Assembly (NCBI GenBank): GCA_947071285.1
Contig: CAMTFK010000114.1
Location: forward strand, 1-13,520
Direction of reading: 5' to 3'
Origin: an uncultured Bacteroides sp.
GTDB lineage: Bacteria > Bacteroidota > Bacteroidia > Bacteroidales > Bacteroidaceae
DNA: 13,520 nucleotides
Below are positions 5,840-13,520 of the stretch, one piece after another; position 1 is the stretch's first letter, and each line of letters starts with the position of its first letter. The position numbers and the translations under genes are program-made. The notes beneath the pieces are model-generated. The model was not told the DNA's origin, did no database searches, and saw only the letters and a program-made list of their open reading frames with translations.

Positions 5840-6559
5840 ATGGGAGAAATTAAAAGAGGAATCCTCGGCGGATTCAGTGGAAAAGTGGGTACCGTAGTGG
5901 GTAGTACCTGGAAAGATGTGAGTTATATGCGTGCGCTGGCCATCAGTGTCAGTAACCCCCGCACTCCGAAACAACAGACGCAACGCGGCAAGTTTGCCAT
6001 GAGCATGACCTTCCTGCGCGCTATCATTCCCTATGTTCGCGTAGGTTATCATACGTATGCCAAGGGGCGCACGGCTTTCAACGCGGCGATGTCCTACATC
6101 CTGCGCCATGCCATCACCGGTTCGGCTCCCCAGCTCGCTGTAGATTATGAGCGTGTGCTGGTGGCCCGTGGCACCCTGATGCCCGTCTTCAATGCTTCGG
6201 CTGCCTTGACCGATGGCAAGATGACCCTGACGTGGAAGGATAACAGTAAACTGGGCGACGCCCTCGCTACCGACCAGGCTATGCCGTTGGTGTACAACAA
6301 GGAGCGCGGTGAGGCCTACTACGACCTGGAAGCTGCCACCCGTGCCGACGGCACTGTACAGTTGACGTTGCCCGATAATTGGGAAGACGAGGCGCTGGCC
6401 GTTTACCTTGCTTTTCGTAGTGAAGACGGCAGCCGTGTCACCAACAGCGTCTGCCTGAAAGATGATGCCTACGAGGGCAGCGGTTCGGGCGGCAATGCCG
6501 GAGGCGGCGACAAGCCGGGAGAAGGTGAAGGTGGTCTGGAGGAAGATCCGCTGGGATAG
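5840..6559 (+). CDS. DUF6266 family protein
   Basis: This 239-aa protein opens with GEIKRGILGGFSGKVGTVVG and continues with STWKDVSYMRALA and NPRTPKQQTQRGKF, which I recognise as the DUF6266 signature of Bacteroidota. Residues about 100-205 read as beta-rich (MTLTWKDNS, AYYDLEAATRADGTVQLTLP, LAVYLAFRSEDGSRVTNSV). The tail (residues 211-239) is a low-complexity Gly/Glu-rich stretch (GSGSGGNAGGGDKPGEGEG). No signal peptide or membrane segment is seen. Its function is unknown. It precedes an amidase and a smalltalk micro-ORF in the position where Bacteroides often carries an HU-like DNA-binding gene with a similar Gly-rich tail, so the operon slot may be equivalent (inference). Confidence 0.8.
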   Translation: MGEIKRGILGGFSGKVGTVVGSTWKDVSYMRALAISVSNPRTPKQQTQRGKFAMSMTFLRAIIPYVRVGYHTYAKGRTAFNAAMSYILRHAITGSAPQLAVDYERVLVARGTLMPVFNASAALTDGKMTLTWKDNSKLGDALATDQAMPLVYNKERGEAYYDLEAATRADGTVQLTLPDNWEDEALAVYLAFRSEDGSRVTNSVCLKDDAYEGSGSGGNAGGGDKPGEGEGGLEEDPLG

Positions 6560-6682
6560 AATCTGAAGCCGGAGGCGTCAGAAATTTAAAAGTAAGAATT
6601 AAAAATTAAAGGCTGCGCAGCTATTGGTCATTCATCAGGAGAGTGATTAAATAATCATTTATCATTAAAATAATCATTTATT

Positions 6683-7126
6683 ATGCGAAAGATAAACTAT
6701 ATCGTGGTGCATTGCAGCGCCACCCGTGAGGGCTTTCCTCTTACGGTAGAGGCTCTCCGTGCGGAGCATCTCCGTCGCGGTTTCCGGGATATCGGCTATC
6801 ACTATTACGTCCGTCGTGACGGAACAGTGACAAATACCCGCCCCATCGCCCTTGTAGGGGCGCATGTGAAAGGACAGAATGCCCATTCCATCGGCATCTG
6901 CTATGAAGGCGGACTGGATGCGCAGGGTAATCCGAAGGACACCCGTACGCCCGAACAACGCAGTGTGCTGCGCCTGCTGGTACATCAGTTACTGCGCCGC
7001 TTTCGGGGCGATGTGCGCGTCTGCGGTCATCGCGACCTCAGCCCGGACCTGAATGGGAACGGGATGGTGGAACCGGAAGAGTGGATAAAGGAATGCCCTT
7101 GTTTCGACGTGGCCCGTGAGCTCTAA
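6683..7126 (+). CDS. N-acetylmuramoyl-L-alanine amidase (Amidase_2, T7-lysozyme-like)
   Basis: This 147-aa protein is a complete single-domain zinc amidase that would cleave the bond between N-acetylmuramic acid and L-alanine in peptidoglycan. It begins RKINYIVVHCSAT with the first zinc ligand H10, then GFRDIGYHYYVRRDGTV (33-49) with Y41 at the conserved tyrosine position, GAHVKGQNAHSIGICYEGG (59-77), and CGHRDLSPD (114-122) with ligand H116. KECPCFD (136-142) supplies the cysteine ligand C138 and K136. There is no signal peptide, as in phage endolysins, so access to the wall would need lysis, a holin-like helper or another route. It lies between the DUF6266 gene and the smalltalk micro-ORF, an arrangement frequent in Bacteroides. 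A phage-derived origin is likely but not shown. The 123-bp gap before it holds a 14-bp direct repeat (AAATAATCATTTAT, 6648 and 6667). Confidence 0.92.
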   Translation: MRKINYIVVHCSATREGFPLTVEALRAEHLRRGFRDIGYHYYVRRDGTVTNTRPIALVGAHVKGQNAHSIGICYEGGLDAQGNPKDTRTPEQRSVLRLLVHQLLRRFRGDVRVCGHRDLSPDLNGNGMVEPEEWIKECPCFDVAREL

Positions 7127-7180
7127 TTTTTCAATTCTCAATTTTCAATTTTTAATTTAATCGAGGGGAGGTGTGGAATT

Positions 7181-7282
7181 ATGGCAATCAAGAAATCCGT
7201 GTGGAGTATGATTTTGAAAGTAGCTGTCGCGGTGGTAACGGCGATAGCGGGTGTGCTGGGTGTGAATGCAATGACACCGTAA
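7181..7282 (+). CDS. Smalltalk family micro-protein (33 aa)
   Basis: A 33-codon frame runs from the ATG at 7181 to the TAA at 7280-7282, preceded by the purine-rich GAGGGGAGGTG (7163-7173), an unusually strong SD-like site for this group. The product has a short basic N-terminus (MAIKKS), then one hydrophobic helix (about residues 7-31: VWSMILKVAVAVVTAIAGVL and so on), so it should be a single-span membrane peptide. Tiny proteins of this pattern directly after an amidase gene are annotated as 'smalltalk protein' in Bacteroides. A holin-like partnership with the amidase is an attractive but unproven idea. The same operon ends at the terminator just downstream. Confidence 0.82.
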   Translation: MAIKKSVWSMILKVAVAVVTAIAGVLGVNAMTP

Positions 7283-7299
7283 AATGCATTGCATAACCG

Positions 7300-7358
7300 G
7301 AGGCTCCTCTGTTCGCCGTTTTTTGACATTCCGGAGACAGGGTGGGCCTCTTTTTTTT
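7300..7358 (+). terminator. Intrinsic terminator of the DUF6266-amidase-smalltalk operon
   Basis: GAGGCTCCTCTGT (7300-7312) pairs with ACAGGGTGGGCCTC (7337-7350) with one bulge and some G-U pairs. The loop is about 24 nt, and eight T residues follow (7351-7358). It ends 26 nt before the RHS start codon and should separate the two transcription units. Confidence 0.75.
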
Positions 7359-7384
7359 CTTAGGATATTCATTAAAACCAAGAA

Positions 7385-10300
7385 ATGATGAAAAACAAAT
7401 TGATATCTATTTTTATCGCTTTATTTATGATGTCTGCTGCTGCGGCATCACAAAATATAAATTATACGTATGATGATGCGGGCAATCGCGTATTCCGCAT
7501 GCAAACAAAGAGTAGTTCGTTTACTCGCGCTCTGGATGCGGAACGCTCTGCTGTGAATTCCGGTAGTATCGGAAATCTGGTGTATGCCACTTCCGGTAAT
7601 TATGCGCTTGATGAAAGTCGGCCGGTGGGAAACATTCCTTATACTTTCAAGGTGAATTCTAACGGTTCTTCTGCTTTTGCTATTCCTCTGTCGTTACCCC
7701 AAGGACAGGCGGGGATGACTCCTGAACTGAATATCGTTTATAACAGCCTGGCGGGTGAGGGTATCCTGGGGTATGGGATGAACTTGTCGTGCATTTCTTC
7801 TATTACGAGATGCGGGAAACGTAGTTTTTATGATGGTTCAAACAGTGGTGTATCTTTCGCTGACGCCCTATTTGAACTGGATGGCCTGCGGTTGATAAAG
7901 AACGGTAGCACCAGTAATTATCTGAAAGAAGTAGATGACTTCTCACGTATCACTTTACATGGTGGTACTACGGGTAACCCTCAATATTTTGTAGTACAAC
8001 AGAAAAATGGAGGTCGCCTTTATTACGGTGATTATAATGGTACGAACGCTTTTCAGAAATCATCTTCAAATTCCGCTTATATAGCTTGGTATCTGGCTGC
8101 ACAGGAAGATGTACATGGGAATTATATTAGTTATCAATATGAGCAAGATTTGGTCAACGGAGATGTTTGGCTTACTTCCATTACTTATACGCTTCATGCA
8201 AACCATAATTTCGCGCATGAAAACAAAATCTTGTTCAACTACCAGCGATATGTGGACGCCCAGAGTGGGTATATTTCTGGCTGCCAAGTGAGGCGAGATA
8301 AGATTTTGAAAGAAATAACAGTAAAGACAGATGCTACAGTCATGCGTCGCTATACGTTTGATTATCTGAAACCAACAGATGAATATACTAATCAGTATCC
8401 ACGACTCTATACTATAACGGAATATGGCGAGGGAGGAATCACAGCGCTGAATCCTACGCGCATTGAATGGGGAGATGTAGGTAAACGCTTGTTTAATGCT
8501 TCTTATACCTATTCGCAGAACTCGGAGTTTGTACAGGGTGACTTTAACGGCGACGGCTGTATGGATTTGCTGACTATTTATGACCTTTCCACAGAGAATA
8601 AATCGCCGGGGGCTCCCAGGGATTATCTGGCGGTTTATCGCTACGGTAGTCCTAACGGGTTCTCCAATGAACTTACCATAGCGACCTTTACTAATCAGTA
8701 TCGGCCTGTAAAAGCCGTTTCCGGCGACTTCAACGGGGATGGGATGGATGACTTTTTCTTCAGCACATCATCGGGATACGAATACTGGCAAGCTTCCTTG
8801 GACAATAACAATGTTCCTAAATTTACCAAACAGAGTTATAAACCATCCGTCAGCACTGTCGGCACTCCCAACATTGTGGCTATGGCCGATGTGAATGGTG
8901 ATGGAAAGGACGAATTGGTGATAGACAATTTTTACTTTAAAAATGGATATGCTGCCGGAACGGAATATGCATTATCTCAGTTCAGCGTATTTTATACTTA
9001 TATGATAGGTGATGTGGATGGCGACGGATGCCAGGACATCATTGTCTGCAACGATGTGGGCGGGGTTAAGGTCAATAGTCCGGCAAAGGATGCCGTGATA
9101 CTGGAACGCAGTTTTGCCAGGAATTATATGTTTGGTCCCAATTGTGTGTTGCTGTGTGGCTATTTTAATGACGACCGGTATTTGGACTTCCTTCTGTTGG
9201 AAGGATACGATGAAGTTCAGCTTGACAATACGCAAGCGGATGTTTATTATAATACCGGTGATGGGAAGAACTTTACATATCAATTGATTCTCAATAAGTT
9301 TATCAACCGCAAGCAGAGCAGCTTCAGGACGGGCGACTTCAACGGCGACGGGCTGACGGATGTGGTATGCGTGAACAGTGACAATATAAGGTCGAATATG
9401 GAGAGCCAGTCGGGCTTTGTTTCAGGAGGCGATTATGTGAAAGTGAACTATGCCCCCGATTTCAATAGGCAAAGCTCCAGTCTGGAGTATGATCTTTATC
9501 TTTCGCGAGAGACCAGCGGGACGCCCGGAAAGGAAGGTGTATATACCCGCGACGGAAAGTATTACATTTATCCGTCCTACTTTTATCCCATTGCCGCCGA
9601 CTTCTCGGGTGATGGCAAGTGCGACCTGGTGAATGTTTGTGAGTTCCGCTCTCATCCCTTTGATTCCAGTCATCCTTCCTGGCTGACAGGATCTACTTCC
9701 CTGAAGTTGCTATGTCTTAGTCATCAGGGCACTTCGGATGTAGTGACCGGGATAAAGAACGGGGATGGCACGAAACGGGACATCAATTATCAGTTGGTGA
9801 CCACTGCCGTACGAGACCCCAAGTTTTATAATGGAGCTTATGCAAGCTGGAACAAGGATATACCCATTTTTAATACAGTAAAGTCTGTTAAGTTGGGCAC
9901 GCTCTTCGATGATTCGTTGGTAGAAAATGAGAGTTATGAGTACGCTACGCCGATGTATGCGATAAAGGATCGCCGAATGTTTCAAGGGTTCAAAACGTTT
10001 ATCCGGAGAGATTTGTTAAGTGGCTTGCAGACAAATCTTTTCTATGAATTAAACAAGTTTTATGGCTATCCCTGTTATTTATTAAAGAGCAAGGAGATTT
10101 TACGTGACGCTGCCAGTATTTTCAGGACAGACTATACTAATCTATCCATAATTACTTATCGTCATCCTTCCGGTCTTTATTATGGCTTTCCCTACGTATT
10201 TATGCAAGCGGAATCAGATAATCTGAAAGGAATTGCAAAGCTGGTGCGGAGTGTTCACGACCAGAATGGTAACGTAACTACCCGTACTACCACTCATGAA

Positions 10301-13300
10301 GTCGATGGGCAAACTGAAGCTTTATCTTCAACTGAAAAAATGGAATATGTAACTGGTACCGATGTGTCTTCTTTCCCCAACCGTATCAGTAGCTATGAAA
10401 GGACAAACCAGAATGGGACGGAAAGCATTGTAAACAGCAAGCTTTTTACTTACGACAGCCAAGGAAACATGCTGACCGAAACCGAGCACGGCATGACGAA
10501 ACGGTATACTTATGATGCCACGTTGGGTATCCCGACTTCCGAAACCGTATCAGCCGACGGGAAAGCGCGTACCCATAGCTATGAATATGATGATGCCCGC
10601 TATGTGAAAAAGGATACCGACCCCGTAGGACTGGTGACGCAGGTTGTGCAGGATTTCTATGGAAATCCGCTTTCGGAAACAACTCCCGACGGGCGAACCA
10701 TTACTTCTCAGTACGACACGTTCGGCCGGCTGAAGAAATCCCTTTCTCACGAACAGGTGCCCACGGAATACCGGTATTCATGGACTAATCATTCCTTGAC
10801 GGGAACAGCCGCCAGTTTATATCGGCAGCAAAAGCTCTATGACGGGGTACTGACTTCTGAAACTACGGCAGACTGTTACGGGCGTACATTGCTACAGAGC
10901 GAATTGCAACCCGGAAGCAAGTGGCAACATCTGCGCAACAGCTACAACGCAATGGGGCTGCCGGTGAAAGAGGAAACGCTGTGCGGTAACGGTACTTTGA
11001 GTCTTCTTGCCACCGTAGATTATACTTACGACGGTTACCAACGCCTGACGCAGGAGAATCATCACTCGGCAGACGGGACAGCTTTGAACAAACAGGTGTA
11101 TTACACCTACAACAAGCAGACCGAGACCTGCCGGACTGTAACGGACAAGGAGAGCACGGAAACGTTTGTACGCGATGCCCAATGGAATATTGTGTCGCAG
11201 AGCGACGCCACAGGCACCACAACTTATACTTATGATGCAGCCGGTCGTGTGGTAAAGGTAAGCTCGCCCGGTTATCCGATGACTTCCACCTACAATGTTT
11301 ATGGCTTGTGCACCAGTGTCAGCAACGCTGCTTCGGGCACTACGACTTATACCTATAACGGCTTTGACGAACTGGCCACGAAGACGGATGCCAATCATAA
11401 CGTTACCACCTATGCTTACGACTTGGCAGGACGCCTCACCAGCGTGGCGGATGGCGACCGCACTTTGTCTTACACCTATAATAATAAGGGACAGTTGGCA
11501 AGTGACGGAGTTTCCGGTCATCAATCTGTCTATACGTATACAACTGCGGGGCTGTTGCAGAAGGAAGTGAAGACCATTAAGGAACAGACTCTCACTAAAA
11601 GCTATACCTATGATGGCAAGGGGCGTTTGCTCACCTATACCAGCCCGTCGGGTCTTGTGCAGAAGTCTGCTTACGATGCTTCCCACAACCTTGTCTCCAT
11701 CACCGATAATGCCACTTCCTTGAAGTTGTGGGAGGCTAAAAGTTATAACGAACAGGGTTTGTTGAGCAGTGATGTGAATTGTGGAAGTAAGCAGACCACT
11801 TATACTTACGACCAGATGGGCAGGTATCAGGGTATTAGTAACTCTTTGGCAGCTTTCAGTTACCAATACAACCGGGGTGGTTTGCTGACGCAACGCATCG
11901 AGAAGTTCGGTGGTAGCGGGCTTACTGAAACTTTCGCTTACGATGCGGAAGGATGTCTGTTGAGTTCCACTCTTTCGGGAAAGACTCCGGTTACGGTATC
12001 TTATAATAGTGGACGTACCATCAAGGCAAAGTCGGATATTGGAAGTTATACGTACAATGCATCCGGTGCTCCTTTGTCGAAAATAGCTTCGGTGTCGGGA
12101 TATTCTGTTGCCCTTCAGCAGTTGAATTACTATAAGAATAATCTTCCTTCTTCGATAGTGCATACCGATTGCACCCGCTACTATGAGTATGGTGCCGACA
12201 ACTTGCGCGATTATAGTGCACTGACTGTTTCTTCTTCCACGCTTCCTTTTGCAGCGGGTAAGCGTTACTATTTTGATGATTTTGAGCGAAATATTAACAC
12301 AGGAAATGGTGCGGTTACCGATTTAGATTATATCTTTGCCGATGGACGTTTGGTTGCTTTAGTCCGTACTTCCGGTGGTAGTAAAACCAGTTACGGAGTG
12401 CTGACCGACCGTCTGGGTTCTTTGATGTCGCTTTACAACAGTGGAGGTATCGTTCAGAAATTCTCTTATGACGCTTGGGGCAATCGCCGCCATCCGCTGA
12501 CGGGAGTTGCTCTGAGTAGTGCGGAGCTTGCGGATGCTAATAGTATCACCAGTTACGGATATACGGGTCACGAGCATATCGACGAGTTCGGGCTAATCAA
12601 CATGAATGCCCGCATTTATGACTCCAAGATAGGCATGTTCATCAACGTCGACCCTCAGGCCGGCAGTTATCCAGGCACGTATCCTTATACTTACTGCGGG
12701 GGAGACCCGATGAATAGGGTGGATCCGACAGGGGAAGATTGGTATGAGGACCAAAATGGTAACTTCTATTGGCAGGAAGGTCACAAGGATTTAGATGGCT
12801 ATTCCCGTCTTGGTGCCAGTGTTTCTTTCCCGTTGGGTGAGGATAGCTATTTTAATGCCTATCAGAATGCCGGAATTATAGCCAATCAGGCAGTCAAGGC
12901 TTTTGATTTGATATATATCAGTCACAAGTTGCAGAATCAGTTCTTGGGTAAAGACAGTCCTTTATCGGAAATGTCTAAGTCTGAATTGAGTAATGCAATC
13001 AGAAGCCGCTCGATGGATGCTATTGCACGGCCGATAGGAGAGTTTTTAGTTTGGAACGGTGCAGGAGAGTTCGCAGGGCCTTTGATTGGCAAAACAGTAA
13101 GCTGGGCATGGGGAAAGTTTGCAGAGCTATTTGCTGGTAAAGGTTATGAAAGCTTTAGTGCTTTCAAAAAGGCTTATGGGTCAGCAGGTCAGGGAATGGC
13201 TTGGCATCATATCGTAGAGCAGCATGCCGATAATATCGCAAAATTCGGAGCGGAAAAGATTCACAATACGAAGAATCTGATAAAATTGCCGCATGGAAAA

Positions 13301-13453
13301 GGGAGTATGCATGCGGATATCTCGGGATATTATTCGTCAAAGCCAAGATTCACTAATGGTTTAACTGTAAGAGATTGGTTGAAAACACAGAGTTATGCAG
13401 AACAAAATAAATTTGGAATAGAAACTTTAAAAAGATTTGGATGGAAGCCATGA
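7385..13453 (+). CDS. Secreted SpvB/FG-GAP/RHS-repeat polymorphic toxin with HNH-type nuclease tip
   Basis: This is a 2022-aa protein. A Sec signal peptide (residues 1-22, LISIFIALFMMSAAAA core, no lipobox) is followed by an isolated YD motif (YTYDDAGNRV). An SpvB-like domain (about 80-190: IPLSLPQGQAGMTPELNIVY, GEGILGYGMNL) comes next. Seven FG-GAP/VCBS calcium-loop motifs (about 384-745: GDFNGDGCMD, GDFNGDGMDD, DVNGDGKDE, DVDGDGCQD, YFNDDRYLD, GDFNGDGLTD, DFSGDGKCD) suggest a beta-propeller. About 18 YD repeats (1040-1560) build the RHS shell. The RHS core ends at DPTG (1780-1783). The variable C-terminus (1784-2022) ends in an HNH/Endo VII-like domain: AWHHIVEQ (W1940, H1941, H1942), IHNTKNLIKLPHGKGSMH (N1961, H1976) and GYYSS. 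It resembles TcB/TcC-type toxins in which the tip is encapsulated and released. ATG codons at 7385 and 7388 are both possible starts. An immunity gene overlaps its stop. Confidence 0.9.
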   Translation: MMKNKLISIFIALFMMSAAAASQNINYTYDDAGNRVFRMQTKSSSFTRALDAERSAVNSGSIGNLVYATSGNYALDESRPVGNIPYTFKVNSNGSSAFAIPLSLPQGQAGMTPELNIVYNSLAGEGILGYGMNLSCISSITRCGKRSFYDGSNSGVSFADALFELDGLRLIKNGSTSNYLKEVDDFSRITLHGGTTGNPQYFVVQQKNGGRLYYGDYNGTNAFQKSSSNSAYIAWYLAAQEDVHGNYISYQYEQDLVNGDVWLTSITYTLHANHNFAHENKILFNYQRYVDAQSGYISGCQVRRDKILKEITVKTDATVMRRYTFDYLKPTDEYTNQYPRLYTITEYGEGGITALNPTRIEWGDVGKRLFNASYTYSQNSEFVQGDFNGDGCMDLLTIYDLSTENKSPGAPRDYLAVYRYGSPNGFSNELTIATFTNQYRPVKAVSGDFNGDGMDDFFFSTSSGYEYWQASLDNNNVPKFTKQSYKPSVSTVGTPNIVAMADVNGDGKDELVIDNFYFKNGYAAGTEYALSQFSVFYTYMIGDVDGDGCQDIIVCNDVGGVKVNSPAKDAVILERSFARNYMFGPNCVLLCGYFNDDRYLDFLLLEGYDEVQLDNTQADVYYNTGDGKNFTYQLILNKFINRKQSSFRTGDFNGDGLTDVVCVNSDNIRSNMESQSGFVSGGDYVKVNYAPDFNRQSSSLEYDLYLSRETSGTPGKEGVYTRDGKYYIYPSYFYPIAADFSGDGKCDLVNVCEFRSHPFDSSHPSWLTGSTSLKLLCLSHQGTSDVVTGIKNGDGTKRDINYQLVTTAVRDPKFYNGAYASWNKDIPIFNTVKSVKLGTLFDDSLVENESYEYATPMYAIKDRRMFQGFKTFIRRDLLSGLQTNLFYELNKFYGYPCYLLKSKEILRDAASIFRTDYTNLSIITYRHPSGLYYGFPYVFMQAESDNLKGIAKLVRSVHDQNGNVTTRTTTHEVDGQTEALSSTEKMEYVTGTDVSSFPNRISSYERTNQNGTESIVNSKLFTYDSQGNMLTETEHGMTKRYTYDATLGIPTSETVSADGKARTHSYEYDDARYVKKDTDPVGLVTQVVQDFYGNPLSETTPDGRTITSQYDTFGRLKKSLSHEQVPTEYRYSWTNHSLTGTAASLYRQQKLYDGVLTSETTADCYGRTLLQSELQPGSKWQHLRNSYNAMGLPVKEETLCGNGTLSLLATVDYTYDGYQRLTQENHHSADGTALNKQVYYTYNKQTETCRTVTDKESTETFVRDAQWNIVSQSDATGTTTYTYDAAGRVVKVSSPGYPMTSTYNVYGLCTSVSNAASGTTTYTYNGFDELATKTDANHNVTTYAYDLAGRLTSVADGDRTLSYTYNNKGQLASDGVSGHQSVYTYTTAGLLQKEVKTIKEQTLTKSYTYDGKGRLLTYTSPSGLVQKSAYDASHNLVSITDNATSLKLWEAKSYNEQGLLSSDVNCGSKQTTYTYDQMGRYQGISNSLAAFSYQYNRGGLLTQRIEKFGGSGLTETFAYDAEGCLLSSTLSGKTPVTVSYNSGRTIKAKSDIGSYTYNASGAPLSKIASVSGYSVALQQLNYYKNNLPSSIVHTDCTRYYEYGADNLRDYSALTVSSSTLPFAAGKRYYFDDFERNINTGNGAVTDLDYIFADGRLVALVRTSGGSKTSYGVLTDRLGSLMSLYNSGGIVQKFSYDAWGNRRHPLTGVALSSAELADANSITSYGYTGHEHIDEFGLINMNARIYDSKIGMFINVDPQAGSYPGTYPYTYCGGDPMNRVDPTGEDWYEDQNGNFYWQEGHKDLDGYSRLGASVSFPLGEDSYFNAYQNAGIIANQAVKAFDLIYISHKLQNQFLGKDSPLSEMSKSELSNAIRSRSMDAIARPIGEFLVWNGAGEFAGPLIGKTVSWAWGKFAELFAGKGYESFSAFKKAYGSAGQGMAWHHIVEQHADNIAKFGAEKIHNTKNLIKLPHGKGSMHADISGYYSSKPRFTNGLTVRDWLKTQSYAEQNKFGIETLKRFGWKP

Positions 13454-13520
13454 AGAAAATCGAAAGTATACAACAAGCATTGGATTTATTCGAGAAATAT
13501 TCAGTAAGTCGTGGAAAAGC
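13450..13520 (+). CDS. Probable immunity protein for the RHS toxin (partial, runs off the window)
   Basis: An ATG at 13450 overlaps the toxin stop (ATGA), and the frame stays open to the window end, giving about 23 codons (MKKIESIQQALDLFEKYSVS then RGKA). The N-terminal helix with ALDLFEKYSV..GKA recalls small helical DUF2019-type proteins that often sit beside nuclease toxins, but the visible part is too short for a firm family call. Position directly after a polymorphic toxin, coupled translation and small-helical start all suggest cognate immunity. Confidence 0.6.
   Translation, partial: MKKIESIQQALDLFEKYSVSRGK

Noticed and set aside
6611..6620. GCTGCGCAGC palindrome as a terminator after the DUF6266 gene
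   Set aside because: Only a 4-5 bp stem without loop space and with no T-tract; likely chance.
10892..12163. 423-aa antisense frame opposite the YD repeats
   Set aside because: Arises from the repetitive codon pattern of the RHS region; Ser/Arg/Ile-rich with no domain.

Overview
The window looks like a Bacteroides-type (Bacteroidales) chromosome segment. The evidence is the gene families present (BT4734/BF3469-type VirE_N protein, DUF3987 protein, DUF6266 protein, an amidase followed by a 'smalltalk' micro-ORF, a secreted SpvB/RHS protein), promoter-like TAnnTTTG boxes instead of -10/-35 hexamers, mostly weak Shine-Dalgarno sequences, and Bacteroidota-type intergenic inverted repeats. All genes are on the + strand. 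No tRNA, rRNA, integrase, transposase or CRISPR array was seen.

Layout. 1-457: an intrinsic terminator for a gene to the left, a 166-bp MITE-like inverted repeat, and a leader with a hairpin over the next start. 458-3173: a three-gene replication-like module made of a small helix-turn-helix protein, a primase-like VirE_N protein, and a PriCT_2-like/DUF3987 P-loop protein. 3174-3684: a gene-poor gap with a striking array of thirteen 11-bp repeats arranged as two convergent arms, a 108-bp inverted repeat and a Bacteroides-type promoter. 3685-5589: a 634-aa protein whose C-terminal half reads as MID-PIWI, so I call it a divergent and probably catalytically dead prokaryotic Argonaute. 5594-5839: a four-unit 8-bp repeat (inverted copy of one lying inside the DUF3987 gene) and a promoter-like box. 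5840-7282: a DUF6266 / N-acetylmuramoyl-L-alanine amidase / smalltalk operon closed by a strong terminator. 7385-13453: a 2022-aa secreted SpvB/FG-GAP/YD-repeat/RHS-core polymorphic toxin ending in a putative HNH nuclease, with the start of a probable immunity gene overlapping its stop codon and running off the window.

How it fits together. The first three genes read as a split primase-helicase with its own DNA-binding protein, as found on mobile elements, but nothing for integration or transfer is visible. The Argonaute-like gene follows in the same GC-rich style and has its own predicted promoter. The cell-wall amidase operon and the RHS toxin-immunity pair appear to be independent neighbours. 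The most notable item is the unannotated-looking Argonaute/PIWI protein beside a primase-helicase module and an 11-bp repeat array. The functional links between these are inference.
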